Assembly (NCBI RefSeq): GCF_900090045.1
Contig: NC_041788.1
Location: 3,157,501 to 3,221,500, forward strand
Reading direction: 5' to 3'
Source: Plasmodium malariae
Taxonomy: Eukaryota; Apicomplexa; Aconoidasida; Haemosporida; Plasmodiidae
DNA: 64,000 nt
Below, piece by piece: positions 11,599 to 23,856 of this stretch. Both the position numbers and the translations under genes were made by a program. Every line of letters begins with the position of its first letter. Positions within the stretch are counted from its first letter, which is position 1. Below the pieces are notes generated by a model, which saw only the letters and a program-made list of their open reading frames with translations, made no database searches and was not told the DNA's origin.

Positions 11599-14500
11599 AT
11601 GAAGAAAGAGATTACAGATTGCAATAAACTTCCTAATAAGGAGATGAATAATTTCCGGTTAATGACTCAGTTAATAGAATTGAAAAAACATAAAAAAGCA
11701 TATAAGATATGTGAACAGATATTAAAAAAATATCCAAAGAATGGTGAAACATTAGCAGTGAAGGGATATTTACTTAATTTAATGGATGAAAAAAATAAAG
11801 TTGAAGCATTTAAATTAATAAAAGAAGGAATAATAAATAACTTATCCAGTAGTTTTTGTTGGTATTTATATGGGTGTTTATATAAAACATATAAAAATTA
11901 CGATGAAGCTTTAAAATGTTATATGAAATCTCTCCAGTTAAATAAATATGATTATAAAGCTTTGAAAGAGACTTGCATACTACTATTATATTTACAACGG
12001 TATGAACAATTTAAAGATATACGTGTTGATATATATAATGATACATCAAAATCTGTAAGGGATAAATCCATTTTAATTTTTTCATTTCATTTATTAAAGC
12101 AATATGAAAAATGTCTTATTATTATAAAACAAGTAGAAAAAGATTTATTAAATGATTCTGAAGTAACAAATAATGAAAAGCATGATATCTTAACATACAT
12201 GGCAGAGATACTATTAGAAGGCAAAATGTACAAAGAGTGTTTATCTTTTTTAAAAACGTATGAAAAGGAGTTCAAGGATATGCTTTGGTATAATCAAATT
12301 GTAGCATTAGGATATTTGTATGAAAATAATTTCTATCAAGCAAATTTATTTTTCAAAAAAGCCTTTTCCCTTAATTATGAAAATTTAAATATATTACTGC
12401 TTATATTATATACGGAAAATGACTATTATGTTAGCGATGCGGGGGTAATTGGATCCAGTGCCAGAGCAGTTCACTCTGCAGATTACAAGGTCGAAGGGAT
12501 GCACAAACATAATGAGTCGTTGAGCAAGGGAAGTGCACCTTTAAACAAACAAGATACGCCGCTGTCGGAGCGCCATAAAAGGGGAAAAGCCCTATCTAGC
12601 CTATTTTACCTTGATTATAAGGACGAGCACAAAATGAATGAAAAGTTAAATGTAGATAAAGACGTGAAAGTCCTCTTGCATGAATTCATTTTAGATATAT
12701 ATGGATCGAACAGAAACTTAAAGCTTCTAACAAAAGTGGAAAAAAATATACTTAATGATTATATATGCTATAATTTAGATATGAAGAAATATGACATATA
12801 TACTATATCGGAGTTTTACAATTTTATAAATTTAAATATAATAAACGAAAATCATTTTAAGGAAGGTTTGGATTCGGAAAACATGGACAGTTTTATTAAC
12901 ACGTTAAGGGAAAATGTAAAGGAGGAAACAAATAAAAAAAATGTATCATCATCATTAGATGTTTACTCATACAACAATATTCACTGGTGTGAACATTTTG
13001 GAGTGGATTTGTTATATAACCATAAAAGAAGATTTGAAAAATGTATGAACAGTTTACATTTTTATAAAGTTAAAAATTTAAATAAAGAAGAGGAAGAACT
13101 ATTTGAAAAGTATTTTACGAGTATACAAAAAATATATAGAAATTCAAATTTGGTAAAAATATTTCCTTTATATTTTTATAATGAGGAGAAATTCGCTTAT
13201 CACGCAGAAAAGATATTGCGCACTTTGTGTTTTCAAAAATGCTTAACAGTGTTTAGTTACTTTAAGCCGTTGTTTACATATAAAAATATTAAAATTATGC
13301 TTTTCCTGTTACATAAGTATGTGGAGCACTACGATCAGATAAAGCAGGTGTGTGCTTTTGAGGAGTTGGAGAAAGAGGCAGAAATGGATGGGGGGAAATA
13401 TGAAGAGAAAGAAGAGAAGGAGGGAGACCACTACGATAATAGATGCAACTTATCGAGTAACAGTGTAGGGGAAAAATATGACAAGGAAGAACGATTGAAC
13501 CAAGAGAAAAATAACGAAGCGTATGATAATTTTGAAAAAAGAGAATTCATAGTTGAAGAGAATGAAAATAATCATGTAGATGCACAAGAGACAAATGAAA
13601 GGACTACCAGCACAGATAGGTGTAATCAATCCAGAATTGAATGTAACAATAATGATTATATGAATAAGGGAAGAAATGAAAATATTGATAATATGGAAGT
13701 AGACCAAATTTGTAGCAACCCGAATAATAAACGAATGGAAAATGTTTTAGAAGATAATGAAGAAATAAAAGGGATCATAGGAATGTCAACACCACTGGGA
13801 ATGGAAAAATCAAAAAAATTAGACAGAGGAGAGGATGAAAAAAAAAATTGTAACAATGATAAAAAAAAGAAAGAAATAAAACTTGATTTAAAAAAAAAAA
13901 TTTTAACAAAGGAAGAAAAAAACGAATATTTTATTTTATGCATTTATTCATTTATTAGTCAGATATATGATTATATTAATTGTACAGAAGAAGCTTTAAC
14001 ACTTATTGATAAATGTATTAATATTATTAGGTATAAAATAAATGAGCCTTTAAAATATGAATTAATTTTTATTAAAGGTTTAATATATAAAAGGAATGGA
14101 AATTATTTAGAAGCATATAAACTTTTAGAAAATTGTAGAAATTTTAATATTGCTGATAGGTATATTAATTCTAAAACTATAAAGACCTGCGTGAAATGCG
14201 GATTAGTAAAAGATGCAAGAAAAATGGCATCTATCTTTACAAACCCTCTGGACAATAATTTTATAAAAAATATATATGATACTCACTGCTTCTGGTTGGA
14301 ATATAGCATAGCACAGGGATATATGAACAGACATCCCAATATACACGTGCACAAGTACTTGCTTGTAGGGTCTGATAATATCTACCACTTTGAAGGAGAC
14401 TCGAATGAAGACGCAGGCGGTGGTGAAGGTATCGATACAGGTTCTGATGTAGATACTCATTTGAATGTACATGCAGATAAGCATACTGACCGAGAAAGTT

Positions 14501-16703
14501 GCAGTAAGGAGAGCAATAGCAATGTCAAAAGCAGTAGCCACCAAAATAGCATGCCTGACAACCGTAGTCAATTTAACAGAAGCGAAAGAAAGAAGAAGAG
14601 GAATGTTGACATTCAAAAGTTTAGCTTAAAAAAAAGTATATTGCTTGATAACGACTTACTTTCAAAAAATGAATTTAATGATTATAGTAAAGGATTACAT
14701 CTTCTACACTTAGGGCATAAACAGTTTGTAGAAATTCATGAAGATCAAATTTGCTTTTATTATTACACTCTGAGAAAAATGTTATATAGATCGTACAGAC
14801 ATATATTATTTATGACTAGTCAGATTTTTTCAAGTAGATTTTATAGAAAATTTGGAAAATTTTTAATAAAAACTTTGTTACATATGTATGATTATAGTAT
14901 TTGTGATAAAAATGATAATAATAAAAGTAACAAAAAAAAAAATAAAGATACTAACCCTAATCAAGAAGATAATGAATATTATGAGCATATTAGAAAGGAT
15001 CCATTGGAAAACGCAATGATATACATGAACACGTTTCTGTCCCAGCCCAATGTCGATGTGTCCGTGCATACGTTGCACTACGAGATTGAGAAGAGAACGA
15101 GTAAGGCCACTCTTCGAGTTCATATAGGTGTTCATGGAATGTGTGCGCATAAACATTTATATATATATGTGTGTATATAAGTATGCGAGTATATTTATAT
15201 GTGTGCGTATATATGTATGTGTGTATATATGTGTGTAAGTATGTATATATGTATGCATGTATGTATGTATGTATGTATGTGCGTATATATGCGCTAATTC
15301 CCGCTCTATGTAGCATCAATTTGCGAATATTTCAGTTCATGCGCGTGTACGTTGTACTTATACAAATTTCTTTTCTTTTTGTATAAAACAAACATATAGG
15401 CAAGGACCATCTAAAAATGATAGATATTATTTTAAAAATAAAGTCCATATTTCCGTACCATAACTACAATTACAAAATGGCTACTTTGATTTCACATTTT
15501 CTGTGCACAGGTTTTTTTTTTTTTTTTTTTTTGAATATTTATGATAACATGAAAGTGGCACTTTAGAGTTATTTTTATATTTTGATATATATATGGATAT
15601 GCATACGTGCATATATTTATATATATGTATATATGCATATATATTTGTTTATGCATGTATATTTGTTTATGCATGTATATTTGTTTATGCATGTATATAA
15701 ATGTGTTTTTTTTTTTCATTTCCCCATGTACATTTAATACTCGTTTGTTCCCCTTTGTAGTCTCCTTCGATAACCCACATGAGGAAAGAAATAAAGAAAT
15801 TACGAACAAGTTGAATAAACTTTTAGGCCTAAATTATTCATTATACAATGAAGAATTGTTGAAACAAGTTAGAAAACAGTATATGGAGGACTTTGTAAAA
15901 TTTTTTAATGAGTATAAAAAGGGAGATTTGCGTTATTATCAGTCAGGTAATTTATGCCCTTGTGAACTATGACTTTTTTTTTAAGTCATCCTATTTTCTT
16001 AAAAAAAGCAATCGTAGCTTGGCGATTTGCAGTTGTTATATGTATAGAGATATGGGCATGTATATTTTTACATAAACGGATTTATATGTGTATAGGTTCA
16101 TACATACGAGAATATATAAATGTATATTTATTTATGTATGTATATGTGTATATGTATACATGTATATTGGTATATGTGTGTATGGGTATATACGCGCATT
16201 CGCGATACACAAATGAACGCTTGGGCATTTACACTTTTGCATCGCAGTTTTAGAAATGCACATGGACAATGAAGAAAAAATAGACGAAAGGATTTTAGGA
16301 AATATCAGTATGACCCCGAAGAAAAACAAAATGGGAAGATGTTTTAAATTTTTAAAATTTTTAATTAACAGCAGAAAGAAGCATTCTGAATTGGTTACTG
16401 TTATAGATCATTTCAAGGTATTACATTTATTTACCGTATTTATTTCATTTAATTATTGAATCATTCAGTTATCTCTCTAATTATATACTTTTTTTTGTTT
16501 TTGTTTTTCTATTTTTAATTTAAAATTTGTTGTACAGTTCTCAATATAACTTCGATTATAACATGTATGTTATGTACATCCAAATTATCTATGTAAAATT
16601 TTTTGTAAGATATGCCCAGCCAAATTATTTGTGTAAATTTTTTTTGTGATATTTTTAGTCCCTATGCAGGGAGGTGTTCCCGTTAGCAACAGCTTTTCAG
16701 TGA
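11599..16703 (+). CDS. NAA15: N-alpha-acetyltransferase 15, NatA auxiliary subunit
   Basis: Structure: join(11599..15100, 15761..15946, 16248..16417, 16659..16703), 1300 residues, phase closing at all three introns. NAA15 is the TPR scaffold that anchors the NatA catalytic subunit to ribosomes for N-terminal acetylation. The N-terminus matches the family clearly (KAYKICEQILKKYPKNGETLAVKG, then FCWYLYGCLYKTYKNYDEALKCYMK), followed by further TPR-like pairs. Low-complexity inserts (about residues 280-340, 600-760 and 940-1010) make it longer than the human protein of about 870. The last three short exons encode the charged, helical C-terminus (SFDNPHEERNKEI, KQYMEDFVKFFNEYKKGDLR, ELVTVIDHFK, SLCREVFPLATAFQ). 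The ATG sits at the family's normal start. Introns 1 and 2 are full of TATG microsatellites. Confidence 0.93.
15101..15760 (+). other. NAA15 intron 1 with TATG/GTAT microsatellites
   Basis: Donor GTAAGG at 15101 and acceptor CCCTTTGTAG at 15760. The inside is TATATGTGTG-type repeat (15160-15280), a poly-T run (15511-15532) and a TTTATGCATGTATA array (15640-15700). The open frame continuing past the donor is intron read-through. Confidence 0.8.
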
Positions 16704-17046
16704 GGCCAGAAAAACGAAAAAAATAATAAAGTAAAAAGTAAAGGAAAAAAAGGAAAAAAAAGAAGGGGCAAATAAATATGCTGTACTTAATAATTATGGA
16801 AAGGATGTTTATTGAATAAAGAAGTGTATGGTGATATAAAAAAGTGTTGTTCTGTACCTAAAGGTAAAAACCGTTGTACTTATGAACATAGCCACGTGTA
16901 TGTGGGTGTACACGTATGTGCGTATATATATGTTTGTGTGCGTGTTTATGTGTATATGTGTTTGATATGTTTATATAAGTGTAATATGCGTATATGTGTT
17001 TGATATGTGTATATGTGTTTTATATGTTTATATAAGTGTAATTTGT

Positions 17047-17177
17047 TTATATGAGTATAATATGTTTATATGAGTATAATATGTTTATATGAGTATAATA
17101 TGTTTATATGAGTATAATATGTTTATATGAGTATAATATGTTTATATGAGTATAATATGTTTATATGAGTATAATAT
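17047..17177. repeat. 19-bp minisatellite
   Basis: About seven near-identical copies of TATAATATGTTTATATGAG. The unit is not a multiple of three and no coding use is apparent. Confidence 0.85.
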
Positions 17178-17589
17178 GTTTTTATATCTGTAATTTTTTT
17201 ACATGTGCGTTATTTGTATATATGAATGTAATATATTTATATGTGTGTGTATAGGTTTTTATGTGTGTATATGCTTGTGTGTGGGTATATGTTTATATGT
17301 GGTTATATAACTTTTACAGTTTAAAATTGTACACGGCAACGTGTGATGTATTACGAGCAAATGAGTATAGATCCCAGAAATTTGTATTTTCTTTTAATTT
17401 AAAATTTAAATGTGTATAAAAACTTTATGATAAATTTTTCATCATGTAAAAATGGAGCAAAATTTGTCATTTTTTATTTTTTGAAGAACAAAAAAGTAAA
17501 ATAAAAAATGGGGGAAAAAACTAAATATGCATATATGTAGTCACATAACTATACGTACGGGTATTTATTTATGTATATATTTGTGTACG

Positions 17590-17757
17590 TGGGTATGTGG
17601 ATATGTGGGTATGTGGATATGTGGGTATGTGGATATGTGGGTATGTGGATATGTGGGTATGTGGATATGTGGGTATGTGGATATGTGGGTATGTGGATAT
17701 GTGGGTATGTGGATATGTGGGTATGTGGATATGTGGGTATGTGGATATGTGGGTATG
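17590..17757. repeat. 16-bp minisatellite, perfect for most of its length
   Basis: About 10.5 tandem copies of GTGGGTATGTGGATAT. The array is open in several frames on both strands because neither strand contains a stop triplet in most registers. This explains the apparent WICGYVDM and IHIPTYPH proteins. Confidence 0.9.
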
Positions 17758-18370
17758 TGTGTATGCGTGTATACACATGTGAACAGTCATAATTACATTG
17801 GGAAAAGCAATAAAAAAGGAATTGTTAAAAGGGTGAATTATTTTTTCATTGTTTGCTATACTGATCCATACACTGTTCAAAAAATGGACTTGTATACATA
17901 TACATAGTAACAATGATATTAAGAACATGTTGACAATTTAGCGACGGATTTACTCTTTTACACATGAAAAATGGAGCATCATCATACTTTATTTTTTTTT
18001 TTTTTTTTTTTTTTTTTTTGTATGTGCAATAAATTTTTATGCATATTTAACAAAAAATATATTCAAAATTGTGGACTAAAGATGGGAATAATGATTGAAG
18101 TAATGATGGGAATAAATCGGTTAATCGCAAATTCAAGGAAAAGAGTGATTATGCGAATGTGCGGCGGGTTTTATTATATAGGAAGAATAAATATATACAC
18201 ACACATTTCAAACAGAGAATATGCAAATAAGCGAATAAAAATGCATTCTGCAGAGTATATATCCCTCTCGAACTGAAAAATAAAAAAATTATATTCTGCT
18301 ACTTATTACAATAGGAGATTTTTAACGATATCGCTATATTACTAGCTCTTCAGGAGTTAAAAAAGAACTA

Positions 18371-18537
18371 CCCCCCACACCCCACTTTTATACATTTAAA
18401 TAGCCCATCTCTTATAAACTTATTCTGTAAACATTTATAAACAACATGTACATTTAGTCCACCTTTATTCTTTCATTAAGCAGTGTACGCTATAGAAGCA
18501 ATTGCGTATATTACGTTCAATAGTGGGGTAAGGGGGG
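18371..18537. ncRNA. Candidate structured RNA: G/C stem closing a loop of about 135 nt
   Basis: CCCCCCACACCCCACT at 18371-18386 pairs with AGTGGGGTAAGGGGGG at 18522-18537, giving 14 of 16 pairs with two central mismatches; the flanks add pairs (ACT with AGT). Runs of six C and six G are rare in this AT-rich DNA. The element lies between two convergent 3' ends, so it could be a small RNA gene or a 3'-UTR hairpin. Transcription is not shown by the sequence. Confidence 0.35.
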
Positions 18538-18771
18538 AAGTACCACAATTTAATTATGCTTATATGGATTTGCAATTTTGACATTTGTAAAACGATTATA
18601 TACCTTATTTTGTATTATATTTTATACAATATTTTATTTTGTATTTTACTTTATATTGCAACATATTTTATATTTTATTTTGTACTTTATTTTGTATCAT
18701 ATCTTATATTTTATATTATTTCCTTTTTTCTTTTTTACCTTTTTCCCTCATTTGTCATATGTCTCACAGCA

Positions 18772-21705
18772 CTACGCTTTCTGCCTCTTTTTCATCAGCT
18801 TCTCCCGAATTTCTTTAATTTTATCGATTATTTCATTTTTCGATTCATAAATACAGCAAAGATATTTTTCGGCTTTCATCCACTGGTCAAATTCTGGAGA
18901 ATTGGTATTTTTTGGCCAAGGGGTATAATGCAATAGATAATTTTTGCTATTAGCCCATATAACAATTTGTTGATACAAGTGAGGTAAGAATTCTTTTTCA
19001 AATGATTTAAAAACAATAGCATCCTCAAAAGTTAATCTATGTCTTTCTGATTCCCATAATTTTAATTGAGTAATAACATTTATTGGTACAGTGCTTTTAA
19101 AATTACTACCTCCAGGATGTGCATAGGATTCTAAGAATTTTATAATTTGATTTGCAGTGATATCAGAATTATAAGCATTTAAAACGCTTCTTCTTGTTAA
19201 TATACCAACGACCATGTTCGGTGTTCTTGCTTGTAATTCACATAAATGACTTAAAATGTTAATTTGTAATATTGAAGATGTGTATAAATATACTTTAAAA
19301 TTACTTTGTACAATGAGTCCAATTTCTAGATTATTATTTGTATTCATTTTTTTCTCAAAATGTAAATTTTGATTAATTAATTTATTAATAGTTTTATCTT
19401 TTTTCATATCTTGTATATCCTCTGGGGATTCCAATTTTTTATTCATTGTATCTTTCTCATCTTGTAATAATGAATAAACATGAAAATATTTTTCGTTTAA
19501 TAGATTCTTAGCTTTATTATCACTATTATCACACACACCTTCAACAGTTAAACTATTCAAAAGAGACATGTAATTTTGTGAGTTTAAATTATTAATAGTT
19601 AGTAATAAAGAATATGGGGTTGTAAATATATAATTTTCATTGGTTTTAAAAAACAAACCTATGTGAACACCAAAATCTACAAATTCTTTTTGTGCATTTG
19701 TTAAGTTATCACAAAATATGGGATGACTAATGGTACATTGAGTTAATGATAAAATTAGTAATAATGTTTCTTTAACATACTTTTCTGATTTGTGGGGGTC
19801 CTTATTTTGAGTCGTTATATAGCACGACTCCCTGTGGAAGTCTTTTTTCTCTTTGCTCTCATATGCTTCCTGGAGGTTACCACCTCTACCACTGTTTATA
19901 TTATCCCCTCTACCCCAGTTGAAATTACCAGCACTGCCACTGTTGGCGTTATCACCACTTCCACTGTTGATGTTATTGCCGTTATTATTATTACCTCCAT
20001 CTACATTTTTCTTCTTCTTATACCGTGCGGAAATATCTTGAGCTATGTTGGTAACGTGTCCATCATCTATTATTAGTAAATACTCAAGAACTAGAGATAT
20101 GATTCTACTTCTTATATCTTTTAAAAACCACGAGAAAGCTTCTCTGCTCATATTTATTGTTTTATTGTTATTTACATCATCTAAAATAAAATTTTTTCTT
20201 CTCAATACTTCAATTACACTATCACAAGGAGAATAGCTTGAAAGAGCATCTTTTTTTACATTAGAAAAAAAAAAATTATCATATTCTTCTTCTAAGTAAC
20301 TGTTTTCCATAGTTTGCAAACTTTTATAATATAAATCATTTTGCTTATATGCATATACACCTTTTTTTTTCTTTCTTCTTTTTTTATAAAAGTCAAATAG
20401 ATTTATGTGTTCATTATTTGACGCGGTTTTACTTGCACTCCCATCCTTATAAGCTGCATTGTTGCTGTTGTTATCTTTTTCATAATCATAGTTATAATTT
20501 TCATACATTTTTTCTCCATTTACGTCAGTTGGTTCCTTCATCAGTTCGTTCTTAGAATATTCTCCCTTTTCATATTCCTCTCCGTAATTATCCTCATCAT
20601 ATTCATAGTTATCATCATATTCATACTTATCAGCATCTTCATACTTATCAGCATCTTCATACTTACCAGAATCTTCATACTTACCAGAATCTTCATACTT
20701 ACCAGCATCTTCAACTTTATCAACATCTTCAAACTTATCATCATCTTCATGGTTCTCAACATTTTCGTGCTTAACCCCCCTCTCGATTTTTTCTTCCTTA
20801 TATTGTTCATATTTTTCCTTTATATGATGACTTCCGGCATACTGCTCATCCTCATATGGATTATATTCTTCATCCTCCTCTTTATATTTTTTTTTAGTTT
20901 TTTTAAAAGGTGTATTATAGTAAAACGATTTGTCAAGATTTTTATTTTTATTTAAGCCCTCCTCATTTTTTAATTGGCCAGAATAAGCGTAATCTGCGTA
21001 ACTAGATGCGTATTTATTTTCTGCAGAAGTGTTACCATGATTTACGTCATTGCCAATGTTGATGTTACTGTTAATGTTACTGTTAATGTTAATGTTAACG
21101 TTACTGTTAATGTTAACGTTACTGTTAATGTTGATGTTATTACCAGTGCTGTTGTTAAAACTAATGTAACTGTTCACGTTGTTAAATTTTGGAGAGGCAA
21201 TAAAATGTAACAAATTATTCCATTTAATGTGAGAATAGCTAGAAATCTCTTCTTTGGTAGGAAATAAATTTTGTTCAAACAAATTTTTTTCCTTTTGTAT
21301 TTGTCCTTTAATATTATTATTAAAAATAAACGCACTATCTTCATTATTTTTATAAATTTTATTTAATAAAGTAAGTCTAAATTTCTCATTTATTTTATAC
21401 TGGTTATAATTATCTTTTTTTGTCTCACTCTCTACTAATATTTTCGCATCGACTAAATTTTTAATACATTCACTTAATTTTTTTAAAAATATGGGGTTAA
21501 TCCATAGTCTCATCGCCCTTTCTGAAACTACTTGTTGTATAAACAACAACCGAGAAACAATAATTTGCTCCAATTCATTCAATGAGTTAAATATAGTTTC
21601 ATGTGCTAACGCGTCCTCAAAAAAGTATTCCCATATCTTTTCATTCAGTTCTTTCATGTAATCGTAAATTTCCATATTTTCAACATTCTTCCGTGCCTTC
21701 ACCAT
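18772..21705 (-). CDS. TFB2: TFIIH core subunit p52/TFB2 (GTF2H4)
   Basis: A single exon of 977 residues starting MVKARKNVENMEIYDYMKEL. p52 anchors and stimulates the XPB helicase in TFIIH for transcription initiation and nucleotide-excision repair. The N-terminus matches the family (QIIVSRLLFIQQVVSERAMR, LWINPIFLKKLSECI). The C-terminal third is strongly conserved in pattern (IGLIVQSNFKVYLYTSSILQ, LQARTPNMVVGILTRRSV, ITANQIIKFLESYAHPGG, LKLWESERHRLTFEDAIVF, ending in a basic helix). Between them are Asn repeats near residue 185, an acidic Lys-Tyr-Glu-Asp repeat near 330-370, and Asn/Gly/Ser repeats near 575-615. These roughly double the usual 460-residue length. It converges on NAA15 and diverges from the S1-domain gene. 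Confidence 0.93.
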   Translation of the reverse strand: MVKARKNVENMEIYDYMKELNEKIWEYFFEDALAHETIFNSLNELEQIIVSRLLFIQQVVSERAMRLWINPIFLKKLSECIKNLVDAKILVESETKKDNYNQYKINEKFRLTLLNKIYKNNEDSAFIFNNNIKGQIQKEKNLFEQNLFPTKEEISSYSHIKWNNLLHFIASPKFNNVNSYISFNNSTGNNININSNVNINSNVNININSNINSNINIGNDVNHGNTSAENKYASSYADYAYSGQLKNEEGLNKNKNLDKSFYYNTPFKKTKKKYKEEDEEYNPYEDEQYAGSHHIKEKYEQYKEEKIERGVKHENVENHEDDDKFEDVDKVEDAGKYEDSGKYEDSGKYEDADKYEDADKYEYDDNYEYDEDNYGEEYEKGEYSKNELMKEPTDVNGEKMYENYNYDYEKDNNSNNAAYKDGSASKTASNNEHINLFDFYKKRRKKKKGVYAYKQNDLYYKSLQTMENSYLEEEYDNFFFSNVKKDALSSYSPCDSVIEVLRRKNFILDDVNNNKTINMSREAFSWFLKDIRSRIISLVLEYLLIIDDGHVTNIAQDISARYKKKKNVDGGNNNNGNNINSGSGDNANSGSAGNFNWGRGDNINSGRGGNLQEAYESKEKKDFHRESCYITTQNKDPHKSEKYVKETLLLILSLTQCTISHPIFCDNLTNAQKEFVDFGVHIGLFFKTNENYIFTTPYSLLLTINNLNSQNYMSLLNSLTVEGVCDNSDNKAKNLLNEKYFHVYSLLQDEKDTMNKKLESPEDIQDMKKDKTINKLINQNLHFEKKMNTNNNLEIGLIVQSNFKVYLYTSSILQINILSHLCELQARTPNMVVGILTRRSVLNAYNSDITANQIIKFLESYAHPGGSNFKSTVPINVITQLKLWESERHRLTFEDAIVFKSFEKEFLPHLYQQIVIWANSKNYLLHYTPWPKNTNSPEFDQWMKAEKYLCCIYESKNEIIDKIKEIREKLMKKRQKA

Positions 21706-21837
21706 TTTCGACCCTTTTATGTTGCTACGCGTTTATTTTGTTGCAGTGTGCAAACGTTCATATAGCGCATCCAATTAGTTCCTTTTCTTGGAAACTTTGT
21801 TTTCCCTATTCCTTTTGCTGTGCTGTTTACTACGCCT

Positions 21838-22023
21838 TTTACAATACCTTTTATTATGCCTTTTACTAAACCTTTTATTATGCCTTTTACTAAACCTTTT
21901 ACTATGCCTTTTACTAAACCTTTTATTATGCCTTTTACTAAACCTTTTACTATGCCTTTTACTAAACCTTTTACTATGCCTTTTACTAAACCTTTTACTA
22001 TGCCTTTTACTAAACCTTTTACT
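21838..22023. repeat. 24-bp (12+12) minisatellite upstream of TFB2
   Basis: Alternating CCTTTTACTATG and CCTTTTACTAAA 12-mers, about 15 in all, with a few TTA variants. The multiple-of-three unit keeps two plus frames and one minus frame open (KRFSKRHS on minus), producing artefactual proteins. Confidence 0.9.
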
Positions 22024-23570
22024 TTTTTTTTTTTTTTTTACCAAGTAAACGTTTTACAAAAATTACTTGCGCTTATGCGACAAATGAAACATGCCACTTG
22101 CAAGAAAGTATTCAGAGAAAGTGCGTATATATAATTTAAAGATAAGAGTAGCTTCATATACGTTTGTACATATATATATATATACTTACATAAGTACATA
22201 AATGTGAGATCTCTCATATCAAGTTCACTTACAATATATATATATATTTTTTTTTTTTCTCCCCTCCCCCCCCTACATGAGCCAAATGTTCTTGTTTTCA
22301 GAAAAAAATTATTCATTTAAATTTTTTTTATTTCATTGTAAGCTACATTTTTGTCTCATTTAAAAATATTTTTATATTATTTTTGCTATTCATTTTTTAG
22401 TCGTCCATTATATTTGGAAATTAAAATACGAACTTAATTCTCGTGTGAAAAGGTACATTTATAATATACACACAAATACAAGCATAACAATACGTATATA
22501 TTTAAGTACGTATGTATGTTTATACAAATATATAAAGTTAACGTATATTTGTTTTACATCTTTGTTCGCTATTTTTAATTCTTGAAATACGCACACATAA
22601 CGTGTTTTATATTCACTGGTAACGTGATGAATACTGTGGCATCCGTTATAAGTAAAAAAAAAAATACAAAAGGAGGCGCTATATTAATATATATATATAT
22701 ATGTACGTATGCACGAAGATATGGAAAATGATTTAGAAAGGTTTTCTAGACGGAAATGCTACATATTATATTTATGGCAATATATTTGCGCATGTCACTT
22801 CTGGATAAGAAGAAATAAAACACTTTTACAATTATTTACTGAATGATTTTACACAACTTAAAAAAGAACATGGTAAAGTAACAAATAAAAAAGAGTATTC
22901 CTTTTTATCCATTATCATAAGAATGTCTGATAAAAAAGAGCCCTTAAAAATGATTCTATTTTTTTTTTATATTGTTCGATATAAAACTACATTTTTTGGA
23001 AGCGTAGCAGTTGTATTTTATTCATCCATATTTATTTTGTTTACAGGAAAAGGAAATTTTTGCGAAAAATGAAATACGTTAAAAAGTCTCCGATGGTGTA
23101 TATATATATATATATATATATACATATTCTTATATATATGCTTATGATTATGTGTCAACAAAAAATCTCCATAGTGTCACAAACTAATAGAATATGCAAT
23201 TGACAGTATAATATAAGAACTTATCAAATTTCATATATACGATGATGATTACGAAACCCTCATTTTGCCGTATATAAAGTTTTGTTACTTTTATGAACTA
23301 AAATTTTTGTTTGATTTTTTTTTTTTTTTAAGCATGTTAAATAATATTAGTTAATTATATATAATTAAAAAAAATTTACCCCTTCAAAATATGTTCATAA
23401 ATAATTTAAAAAAAAAAAAAAAGCATTTCATTTTATAGACCCTTTCCTATATTTCCTTTTTATCAAAAATGCGTAATGTAGCTAGCGATTTATAAGTGCA
23501 TGGTAAGATGGAGAAGTATCCGTAAAAAAAAGAAAAAAAGAAAAAATACTGTATGAATAAATAAATGAAC

Positions 23571-23606
<36 letters not shown>

Positions 23607-23821
23607 ATATATTAATGCCTATTGTACTTATATATCTGTGAATTCTTGCATACACTGATACATGTTTGGATTATTTCCTCTAGCAAAAATATATAAGCCA
23701 TTACCGCTAATGAACACATTGATTAAAATTAAAAAGCTAATGAAATGTGAAAATCGTGCTTGGTAAATATTACAGATTAAGAATTTCTATTCGTCACTAA
23801 CTATTTTTGGTTATTTTAATT

Positions 23822-23856
<35 letters not shown>

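Larger units (their letters stand above)
16704..18771. other. Convergent intergenic region with minisatellites and a G/C-rich inverted repeat
   Basis: NAA15 and TFB2 end towards each other about 2.07 kb apart. The interval holds a 19-bp array (17047-17177), a 16-bp array (17590-17757), a poly-T run (17991-18019) and an inverted repeat of G/C blocks (18371-18537), each listed separately. Open frames over the arrays are repeat artefacts. Confidence 0.7.

Noticed and set aside
17527..17928. Long repetitive proteins (MWICGYVD; HIPTYPHT) on both strands
   Set aside because: A 16-bp array lacking stop triplets keeps several frames open; there is no unique coding sequence.
17971..18276. Plus frame with poly-Phe and MGIMIEVMMGIN
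   Set aside because: It starts in a poly-T tract, has no intron/exon context and no recognisable segment.
19792..21210. Hydrophobic plus frames opposite TFB2
   Set aside because: They are antisense reads of Asn/Asp/Tyr-rich codons of the real gene.
21775..22134. KRFSKRHS and LLLCLLLN repeat proteins
   Set aside because: They are translations of the 24-bp minisatellite.
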